From the IMG/VR virus record IMGVR_UViG_3300046517_000953, positions 1-41,206 of that record: 41,206 nt of DNA; one strand, written 5' to 3'. Below are positions 16,270 to 22,879 of the stretch, one piece after another; position 1 is the stretch's first letter, and each line of letters opens with the position of its first letter. Under the pieces are notes generated by a model. That model did no database searches. It worked only from the letters and a program-made list of their open reading frames with translations, and was not told the origin of the DNA. This DNA comes from a virus. Both the position numbers and the translations under genes were made by a program.

Positions 16270-18744
16270 TTACATTGGTGGAGGTGGACCGCCCATGCCG
16301 GGCGGCGGTGGCGACTGGGGTTTCGGCATCGGCGGCGGGCCCTTGCCGTTCTGGCCCCGCGTCGGCGCTGGCTGGGGCCCGGGCGGGCCCTGACCCGGCG
16401 GCGGAGGCCCGGGAGGCGGCGGTGGGCGCATCATCGCGCCCGTGGGATCGACGCGCATGTAAGCGCCGAGCATTTCCTGATAGCCGTTGACCATGTCGAT
16501 CACGCCCCGGGAATGCCGGACCGGGTGGAGCAGCATCTTTATCATTTCGAGCGTCATGTTGAGGATCATCGGCGGCGGCAGGATCCCGGTCATCATCAGG
16601 CCCTGAGCGGCCTGCATGGTGCCGCCGATCACCTGCATGATCTGGGCGTTGGCTTCTTTCTCGGTGGCTTCGTCGGCCTGCACGGTGCTGTCGGTCTCGA
16701 TGTCGATCGAGCACATCCGCGCGAAGTCGTTGCGCAGGATCTCCATCACCGCAGGCGTGACGTTCTCGCCGGTCATTCTCGTCAAGGTTTCGGCATCGAA
16801 GTTGCGCGCGATGATATCGCTCTTGAGCCGCATCAGGTCGCGGACGAAGTTGGCGACCGAGCCTTGCACGCCCGCCATTCGACCCGAGCCGATGGTGCCC
16901 TTCATGCGTTGCGCGGTGGCGGTTTCGTAAGGGTTGGACGCGCCTCTGACGATATCGCTGATGCCGATGATTTCGTAGATCGCGTTCTTTTGTTGATCCC
17001 TCGACATGTAGAGTTCTTTGAGCGCGTTGACCCACTCAAGTATCGGCACGAGCCAGATGTGATTTTGCAATCCGCCGGACATAAGATCGACGCCGTCAAC
17101 CGGCAGCAGCTTTCCGTCGTCGGCGGTGAGTAGGTTTGCAATATCCTTGTTTGCAGAGTTGTATCCGCCGCGCACCTTGATCTTGGCGGTGAGATCGGAA
17201 ATGCGACGCGAAGTATCGTCCAGATCGGCGGCGAGGTGCGCGTAGAGGTCATAGAACGCCTTCGGGATCATGGTCTCCGTGGTGACCACGGCGTAAATCG
17301 GTTTCGGTATGGGGTAGAAGCCCTCCAAGCCAAGCACGTCCGGATCGACGCGCAGCGCGCAGCCGCCGCCCTCGCGGATGATCCAGAGGACCTCGCGCGT
17401 ACTCCTGTTCCAGATCTCCCAGACCATGGCTTTCCGAACAACGCTGTCCAGCTTGCCCGAGGCCCGGGTCGAGGGCCCGCCCCCTACGGGGGATTTTGCT
17501 GCGCTTTCTTCGGTCCATTTCAGCAGCTCCGAGAGCTTGTTGGCCTTGATGTACTCCTGAAGCTTGGGGCTGTCGCCGAACTCGGAGGTGAGGGCCTTCT
17601 CGGAGAAAAGATGCCGGAACGCGATCCACTCGACGTCGCCGTGGTTGCGAACGGGGTCTAAGAGGATGTCCTCCCAGAATACATATTCGTCGTCGACGGT
17701 CTCCCAGATCTTGGCGTCCTTCAGCGTCGGCTCGCCCGTCATCGGGTTCTGCAAGGGCCCGCCCATCACCGGATCTTCAACCGGGATCTGCTTCAGGATC
17801 GGCTTCCAGCGCACGCGGCAGATGCCCCGGCCGGGCAGCAGCATGTCCCTGACGGCGGCTTTGACCGCTTCGTGCGAGGCCTCGTCGGCCACCACGATCT
17901 CCAGCGCCTTCTCCATCACGGCAGCGGCCGTATCAATGTCCTGCTGCGGCGGCATGCCCGGGGGCATCGCAGCGGGTTGCGGCACGGTCTGGGGCCCGAC
18001 GGGCGGCTGCGGCGGCGGCATGCCACCGACGGGAGGCGCGCCGCCGCCGGGCGGCATCCCGTCGAGCTGTGGCGGGCCAGAACCGAATTGGGGCGGGCCC
18101 CCGCCAACGGGCGAAGCAGGCGGAGGCCCTGCGCCCGGCGGAGGGGGGCCAACGCCGGGAGGTTGCGGGGGAACGGGCGCTCCGGGTGGAGCCATTGCCG
18201 AGGGAGGGGCTCCGGGCCCCAACGGCGGCGCAGGTTCACCCGGAGGACCCATCCCCGGAGAAGGTGGACCGTTCATCCCCGGAGGCGGTTGCGGCGAGCC
18301 GATCGGCGGCAGGCCCGGAGGGCCCGGCGGAGGGCCCATCGGCGGCATCGGCATCGGCGGCATGGCCGATTTCTTCACGAAGCGGGATCTGACAACGGGA
18401 TCAGGGGGTTTCGAATAGGCGGCAGGCAGCATCACTTCGGTATTGGCGTACAAGATATTGAAGGTCGAGGACTGGTTGAGCCGCGTGGTGGAGGACGAGA
18501 CCCTGCCCGCCTTGGGGCGGGTGATCGGAATGTCACCGCGATAGATCTGGACGATTTCGCGGCCTCGGGTGCGCCAGTCTTTCTCTGCGCGTTCCGCATC
18601 CGCAAGGGCTTTTTCCCAAAAAGAAGTATCGACTTCTGCGGTGTCGCTGGCCGCGATATCCGGCTTGTCCGGGTTCTGGGCCTCGGGGCTCTCGGGGGTC
18701 ACCCGGGGAAGGTCATCGCCTTTGGAGTAGCTGGTCTCTGCCAT
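16270..18744 (-). CDS. Portal protein with large proline-rich insertion (824 aa)
   Basis: Portal ring subunit through which DNA is packaged and ejected. Residues 40-125 (SFWEKALADAERAEKDWRTR, YRGDIPI, STFNILYANTEVMLPAAYSK) and about 272-770 (EKALEIVVADEASHEAVKAA, LLPGRGICRVRW, ISDIVRGASNPYETATAQRM) form a portal fold typical of large podoviral portals. Between them, residues about 127-267 are an almost pure Pro/Gly/Ala/Met stretch (for example MPPMPMPPMGPPPGPPGLPP), and the C-terminal 40 residues are again Pro-rich. The insertion splits the conserved N-terminal portal domain. Start ATG 18744 has a GAGGG site; a stronger AGGAGG lies further upstream beside a very short overlapping ORF. Gene order TerS-TerL-portal is canonical. 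Confidence 0.9.
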   Translation of the reverse strand: MAETSYSKGDDLPRVTPESPEAQNPDKPDIAASDTAEVDTSFWEKALADAERAEKDWRTRGREIVQIYRGDIPITRPKAGRVSSSTTRLNQSSTFNILYANTEVMLPAAYSKPPDPVVRSRFVKKSAMPPMPMPPMGPPPGPPGLPPIGSPQPPPGMNGPPSPGMGPPGEPAPPLGPGAPPSAMAPPGAPVPPQPPGVGPPPPGAGPPPASPVGGGPPQFGSGPPQLDGMPPGGGAPPVGGMPPPQPPVGPQTVPQPAAMPPGMPPQQDIDTAAAVMEKALEIVVADEASHEAVKAAVRDMLLPGRGICRVRWKPILKQIPVEDPVMGGPLQNPMTGEPTLKDAKIWETVDDEYVFWEDILLDPVRNHGDVEWIAFRHLFSEKALTSEFGDSPKLQEYIKANKLSELLKWTEESAAKSPVGGGPSTRASGKLDSVVRKAMVWEIWNRSTREVLWIIREGGGCALRVDPDVLGLEGFYPIPKPIYAVVTTETMIPKAFYDLYAHLAADLDDTSRRISDLTAKIKVRGGYNSANKDIANLLTADDGKLLPVDGVDLMSGGLQNHIWLVPILEWVNALKELYMSRDQQKNAIYEIIGISDIVRGASNPYETATAQRMKGTIGSGRMAGVQGSVANFVRDLMRLKSDIIARNFDAETLTRMTGENVTPAVMEILRNDFARMCSIDIETDSTVQADEATEKEANAQIMQVIGGTMQAAQGLMMTGILPPPMILNMTLEMIKMLLHPVRHSRGVIDMVNGYQEMLGAYMRVDPTGAMMRPPPPPGPPPPGQGPPGPQPAPTRGQNGKGPPPMPKPQSPPPPGMGGPPPPM

Positions 18745-18776
18745 ATTTTGGGGCCCTCGAAGCCCTCATACACCTC

Positions 18777-20186
18777 CTATTGTAACGCGTCGAGCTTAAA
18801 GGCGTTCTTGACCAGAAGGGGATTGAGATCCTCGTCGGTTTCGACGCGGGCCCCGAACGGTCTGCTCATGCAGGCGTAGCGGATATCGTCGACGGCGTGG
18901 TCCTCGCCCTCGGTGTCGAGATCCTCGGGGCGGTTTTCATCGTGCTGCTGCATGGGAAGGGTTCTGATGCTGTCCCTGCAATGGTCGACGAAGAAGATCA
19001 TGGGGTCGCCTTCTTCGTCGCCGCGCAAGCGCCATCGGACCTGATCCCAACCACCCATCCGTTTCGGCGTAGAGACACGCGAGTTATCGGCACGCCGGAA
19101 GTACACGCCATGACGTGCAAACGTCTCACCAATGCTCGGACCTGACACGACTTGAAAGGCGGAGGGGTCGAGGATGCCGTAGGCGATCGGTTCGCGAAAT
19201 CCTCGACCATCTGTTTCTCGACGAACAACTTCCTTGGCGACGGCATCGGCGGGCAGCTTGAGGCCTTTGTTGGGGGCGGAGGAACCGTACCACTCACGAT
19301 AACGGATGATTGCATTCTTGGGAATGCGTCGCTTATCATGGACGAAATCATCCTGCACGACGATCCACCATCCAAGGCTGAAGGGCGAGGCCGATCCCCA
19401 GTCCATGGAGCGGAAGCGCGTCCAGTGCAGCGGCATTCGCGGAGGCGTAATCACATGACGACCGGGATCGAACTCCGGGAAGAACGCGCCCTCGATCACG
19501 TTCCAGTCGCCTTCCAGCCATGCGCGAACGAGTGCAGGGCTTCCCGAAGCGCGAAGGCGGTTGATGTAGTTCGGGTCGTTGTTGAGCAGGCTGGGATTGT
19601 CTTGGATCTTGGCGGGGATGAAGATGCGGATCAGGCCCGTCTCGTTGTCCTTGACTGGCTTATACGCGCCGTTGTCGATCACCCAGTTCTTGACCCAATG
19701 ATGGCCCGGGCCGCCGGGGTTGCAGGTGGCGCGAAACTGACAGCGGGCCCCTGACGTGGTCCTTAAAGTGGCGAACAACCTGAAGATACCCGCAGAACTG
19801 GCGTACTGTGTCAGCTCCTCCACATAGACGCGCGTCAGCGACCAGCCCTGATAGTTCATCGCATCGGCATCGCTCTCCAGATAGGCCATATGAAAAACGG
19901 CACCATTGCGGAAACGAAACTGCTTCTCCTTGTCTTTCCACTCGGCGGCATCCCCGTACATCTGACGGGCAACATCTATGGTGTCTTTTAGATCCTCGCG
20001 AGAGCGGCGCAGCATCAAGCCCTTTGCGGCGGGCCCCCAATCCTCCGCATGGCACCAAAATTCGCCAAGCGAAGCGAAAGATTTCCCGCCGCCCCGGGCA
20101 CCGCCGTAAACCACAATATCGGCAGGGCACGTCAGGAAATGGTGCTGGGGCCCGGGCTGGGGCTTGAACCCCGTGACGATCTTCAT
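18777..20186 (-). CDS. terL: Terminase large subunit (469 aa)
   Basis: ATP-driven DNA packaging motor and headful/cos nuclease. The Walker A-type motif GGARGGGKS is at residues 28-36, a Walker B (RVYVEELTQY) at about 119-128, and the motor coupling region ATCNPGGPGHHWVKNW follows. The C-terminal RNase H-like nuclease shows MDWGSASPFSLGWW, LDPSAF and a terminal D-x-x-D (EGDHAVDD-like) acidic set. Length is typical for Terminase_6-type large subunits. ATG 20186 overlaps the TerS stop as ATGA. It binds the portal during packaging. The packaging mode (headful versus cos) cannot be told from this gene alone. Confidence 0.93.
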   Translation of the reverse strand: MKIVTGFKPQPGPQHHFLTCPADIVVYGGARGGGKSFASLGEFWCHAEDWGPAAKGLMLRRSREDLKDTIDVARQMYGDAAEWKDKEKQFRFRNGAVFHMAYLESDADAMNYQGWSLTRVYVEELTQYASSAGIFRLFATLRTTSGARCQFRATCNPGGPGHHWVKNWVIDNGAYKPVKDNETGLIRIFIPAKIQDNPSLLNNDPNYINRLRASGSPALVRAWLEGDWNVIEGAFFPEFDPGRHVITPPRMPLHWTRFRSMDWGSASPFSLGWWIVVQDDFVHDKRRIPKNAIIRYREWYGSSAPNKGLKLPADAVAKEVVRRETDGRGFREPIAYGILDPSAFQVVSGPSIGETFARHGVYFRRADNSRVSTPKRMGGWDQVRWRLRGDEEGDPMIFFVDHCRDSIRTLPMQQHDENRPEDLDTEGEDHAVDDIRYACMSRPFGARVETDEDLNPLLVKNAFKLDALQ

Positions 20187-21049
20187 CCGAATAATTCTTC
20201 AAAGCTAGGGATTTGATTTTCCCCCGTATTGGTACTGGTACCCTCATCCTCGATCAACCCCGTTTTCTTGGAGGGGGTGGGGCCCGGGCCCCCGGCGGGT
20301 AATAAAGTTGCGCGTGCGCGCTCGATAGGGGTCCCGGTTACCGTCGGCGATGGGGCCCCGTTTTCGGATCGCCCCGCCACCGGGCCTTCGAGCCCTAACC
20401 AATTGATTTCATTGAGCTTTTCAACCTCCAAGGGCCCGGGCCCTGAGGGCTCGGCGGTATCTGGGTGTGGAATTGTGGGTTCGAGCCCTAATAGACCGGC
20501 GGGCGCGTCGGAAACGCGCAGGAATGAGGCCTCTTGGACAGGGCTCAAGGGCCCGTCCGGGCCCGGGCCCGGAAGGGCTGGCAGGGCTTCAACCCATGCG
20601 CTCAGGGCCTGCTCCGAAGGCGCATCCGGATCACGCGAGGGCCTGCGGATAACTTCGAGCGTGCTCTTGTCGGTAACGTGGCCGTAAAGCCTCGCCAGAC
20701 TGAAGGCGGCATTATGCGCGGCGCTATATTCACCCTCGCTGTGAGCCCCGGCAAAAACCCTTTGAAGCATGTCGGTCACCTGCGGCAAGGTGACAACGCC
20801 GGTTGACCGTCTGGCTTCAAGTATCGCCCTCGCCCTCTCTTGAACCCTTGGCAGATTGAAAAGGTTTGCAGCCGCGTCTTTTGCCTTGCTCGAAAAACCA
20901 GCCCTCGCGAACGCGATACCCAAAGCAAGACCGTCGCAGACCATGCGAACAAAGACTTCCTCTTTGGCGTCTCGCAATTCAACGCCATACAAGACAACGC
21001 CGCGCTGCGTTCCGTTCCGCATGCCTCTCGCGATTAAACCTCTCGCCAT
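20183..21049 (-). CDS. terS: Terminase small subunit (288 aa)
   Basis: DNA-recognition subunit of the packaging motor. Residues about 45-140 are helical with an HTH-like start (FARAGFSSKAKDAAANLFNL) and LPQVTDMLQRVFAGAHSEGE, followed by AAHNAAFSLARLYGHVTDKS, a pattern I associate with TerS of rhizobial and related phages. From residue about 150 it is Pro/Gly-rich and probably disordered before a short acidic C-terminal peptide (NQIPSFEELFG), which may bind TerL. It is the first gene of the late operon, with its stop overlapping the TerL start. An AGGGA ribosome site precedes ATG. Confidence 0.84.
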   Translation of the reverse strand: MARGLIARGMRNGTQRGVVLYGVELRDAKEEVFVRMVCDGLALGIAFARAGFSSKAKDAAANLFNLPRVQERARAILEARRSTGVVTLPQVTDMLQRVFAGAHSEGEYSAAHNAAFSLARLYGHVTDKSTLEVIRRPSRDPDAPSEQALSAWVEALPALPGPGPDGPLSPVQEASFLRVSDAPAGLLGLEPTIPHPDTAEPSGPGPLEVEKLNEINWLGLEGPVAGRSENGAPSPTVTGTPIERARATLLPAGGPGPTPSKKTGLIEDEGTSTNTGENQIPSFEELFG

Positions 21050-21207
21050 GTATCCCTCGCCTTCGATTTTACTGGGAGTTGTATTTCAGCCCCTTTTCCC
21101 GTGAGAACAAAACGCGAAAACGTCGCCCATGCGTTATTTCACCTAAACCCATGTCCGATACCGGGCCCGCGAAAGGGCCCTCAGCGGGCCTCGCAATCAA
21201 TCCTAGA

Positions 21208-21240
21208 GGGGTTGACACCTAAACCCTTTCCGTGCTTCAT
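21208..21240 (+). promoter_or_regulatory. Promoter-like element before the AAA+ gene
   Basis: Consensus -35 TTGACA at 21212-21217 inside an AGGGGTTGACA box shared with 22774 and 29605. Seventeen bases downstream lies only a weak -10 (CTTCAT, 21235-21240), so activation or a host sigma variant would be needed. Confidence 0.45.
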
Positions 21241-21246
21241 GTTCAT

Positions 21247-21265
21247 AAGGCCCGCAAAGGGCCTT
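21247..21265 (+). promoter_or_regulatory. Leader hairpin of the AAA+ gene
   Basis: AAGGCCC (21247-21253) pairs with GGGCCTT (21259-21265) around a 5-base loop in the presumed 5' leader, followed by TTAGCCCG and not by a U-run. It could stabilise the mRNA or serve as a protein-binding site. Confidence 0.4.
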
Positions 21266-21298
21266 TAGCCCGTTTAACAAAAACCTAAGGAAAATCAA

Positions 21299-22774
21299 AT
21301 GCTTACCCAAAATACCCAAATTCCGACGGCCTGCCGTGGTCAGGTGCGCTCAATCGTCAAGGCGCATAGTGACTGGCCTGCTTTCCTAGTCGAAAAAGGC
21401 CTGATTAGCGCCAGCGCAAAGAACGCGGACCTGATCGAGTTTGCTTTACGGCACGTCGACTTGATAACCAAAATCAACGCTATCCTATCCCTGAGCCCGC
21501 AAGGTGCGCAAGCGGATGCGCCCGAAACCATGATGGAAGACGATGACACCATGATTGACGAAGCACCCGCAGCACCCGCGCCCAATGCCGGTTTCGAGTT
21601 GGACAATATCTTGGGCACGGTCGATCAACTGCTTTCGCCGCTGGTACGCAAGGAAATCGCGGGCGCGCTCGCGCCTGTCATTGCCGCAGCCAATCGAGGG
21701 CCAATCGAAGTCGAGCGCATTGTGGAAGTCGAGCGCATTGTGGAAGTTGCGCCCGGCGAGGGCCCGCGCATTGCCGCAACTCCAAAGGCGCGCCGTGACA
21801 AGCGCGTACCCTTTCGCACGCTGTTTCCAACGCGTGCGAAGGACGCTTATTTGGATGCGCCTTTGACGCTGTGGACCGGCACGCCTTCGCCTGCGGCCGA
21901 TCCGTTTTACGTTGTGGACCGGGCGCAGATGGCACTTTTGATGACCGCGTTTGAGCGCGGCACCAACGTGTGGCTGGCGGGCCCGGCGGGCACGGGCAAG
22001 AGCACCATGCCGGAACAAGCCGCAGCTATATTGGGCAGGCCTTTCACCAAAATTGGCATGACCTACCAGACCGACGTTGAAACGCTTGTGGGCGGGCCCG
22101 GGATGCGCAACGGCGCAACGCTTTGGGAAGATGGCTCATTGGTGAAAGCCATGCGCCAGCCCGGCATGGTCATCTTGATTGATGAACTCACGATCGCGCC
22201 CGCAGGCGTGCAGGCCATCGTGCAGCTAGTCGCGGATGACCATCGCTCTCTGACCCTGCCAACAGGTGAAGTTGTGAAAGCTGCGGATGGCGCGGTGTTC
22301 GTGGTCGCCGATAACACCTGTGGATCAGGTGACGAAGGCGGGCTCTATGTCGGCACCAACGTATCGAACGCAGCCCTTGTGACGCGGTTCAAGCGGATGA
22401 TTATCGTGGACTACCTTTCGGCGCAGAAAGAAGCGGAAGCCCTCGCCAATCACACGGCATGCCCATTGCCTGCGGCAAAGCACTTGGCCGATTTTGTCGC
22501 GCAATGCCGACGTCAGCCGACGCTTGCAGGCGTGGTGATCTCGCTGCGGCAAATGGTTGGCTTCGTCCAATGCGTTCAAGACGGTTTTTCCGCAAAAGAC
22601 GCTTTCGAAACCACCATTTCAAGCCGCATGCCAGCCACTGAAAAGGCCACGATTGAAGGCCTTTGCAATCTGGCATGGTCAGAGGCTTTTGAGGCTCTGG
22701 TACATAACAAGCCCGCGCCTGCCACGCCTTCTAACAGCGCAGCGGCGAACGCCTTTGCCGACACCCAATATTGA
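21299..22774 (+). CDS. MoxR/CobS-type AAA+ ATPase (491 aa)
   Basis: AAA+ ATPase of the MoxR/CobS kind, expected to remodel a client or insert a metal together with a VWA partner. Residues 226-237 hold the Walker A (LAGPAGTGKSTM), 291-296 the Walker B (VILIDE), 335-340 sensor 1 (VVADNT), and 362-366 a likely arginine finger (TRFKR). The N-terminal 190 residues include a small helical domain (DWPAFLVEKGLISASAKNAD), an acidic linker and IEVERIVEVERIVEV, encoded by an exact 18-bp tandem duplication (21707-21742). A TAAGGA site precedes ATG. It is followed on the same strand by a CobT-like VWA protein, the standard MoxR partner. Codon choice looks different from the late genes, hinting at separate acquisition. 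Confidence 0.88.
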   Translation: MLTQNTQIPTACRGQVRSIVKAHSDWPAFLVEKGLISASAKNADLIEFALRHVDLITKINAILSLSPQGAQADAPETMMEDDDTMIDEAPAAPAPNAGFELDNILGTVDQLLSPLVRKEIAGALAPVIAAANRGPIEVERIVEVERIVEVAPGEGPRIAATPKARRDKRVPFRTLFPTRAKDAYLDAPLTLWTGTPSPAADPFYVVDRAQMALLMTAFERGTNVWLAGPAGTGKSTMPEQAAAILGRPFTKIGMTYQTDVETLVGGPGMRNGATLWEDGSLVKAMRQPGMVILIDELTIAPAGVQAIVQLVADDHRSLTLPTGEVVKAADGAVFVVADNTCGSGDEGGLYVGTNVSNAALVTRFKRMIIVDYLSAQKEAEALANHTACPLPAAKHLADFVAQCRRQPTLAGVVISLRQMVGFVQCVQDGFSAKDAFETTISSRMPATEKATIEGLCNLAWSEAFEALVHNKPAPATPSNSAAANAFADTQY

Positions 22775-22807
22775 GGGGTTGACAATCAACCCCTAGGCCA
22801 TTAAAAC
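22774..22807 (+). promoter_or_regulatory. Inverted repeat with promoter-like boxes after the AAA+ gene
   Basis: AGGGGTTGA (22774-22782), loop CAA, TCAACCCCT (22786-22794) is a perfect 9-bp inverted repeat beginning at the AAA+ stop codon. It contains TTGACA (22779-22784), with TAAAAC 17 bases downstream (22802-22807) as a plausible -10. It may be an operator-controlled internal promoter for the VWA gene. Confidence 0.45.
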
Positions 22808-22852
22808 GAGGGCTCGTTTTAACGCAAAAGCGCGTTGAAACGAGCCCTTTTT
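22803..22852 (+). terminator. Attenuator-like terminator between AAA+ and VWA genes
   Basis: GGGCTCGTTT (22810-22819) pairs with AAACGAGCCC (22838-22847), enclosing a nested AACGC/GCGTT hairpin, followed by five T residues (22848-22852): an intrinsic terminator. The upstream AAAACGAG (22803-22810) can instead pair with CTCGTTTT (22813-22820), which would disrupt the terminator stem. The two foldings are mutually exclusive, as in attenuators. The VWA start is 28 bases downstream. Confidence 0.7.
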
Positions 22853-22879
22853 CTTACTTCTAACCAGAAAGATCAAACA

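Larger units (their letters stand above)
21050..21298. promoter_or_regulatory. Divergent control region between late operon and AAA+/VWA unit
   Basis: 249 bases without a gene. It contains two copies of CACCTAAACCC (21140-21150 and 21216-21226), a GGGCCC-GCGAAA-GGGCCC hairpin (21163-21180), and a plus-strand TTGACA box. I could not identify a convincing -10/-35 pair for the leftward late promoter; a TAAAAT (minus strand) near the TerS start lacks a matching -35. The repeats are candidate regulator-binding sites. Confidence 0.5.

Noticed and set aside
18700-18768. Very short ORF (18 codons) overlapping the portal start, with AGGAGG close upstream
   Set aside because: It is in another frame, lacks any recognisable product and the spacing to its ATG is too tight; it could be a leader peptide but there is no further evidence.
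21050-21298. tRNA or small RNA in the divergent region
   Set aside because: Hairpins are short and no cloverleaf or CCA-type acceptor stem is visible; I found no tRNA elsewhere in the window either.
22835-22879. Upstream start for the VWA protein at 22835
   Set aside because: The extra 15 codons would come from the terminator stem and U-tract region, so the start at 22880 is more plausible.
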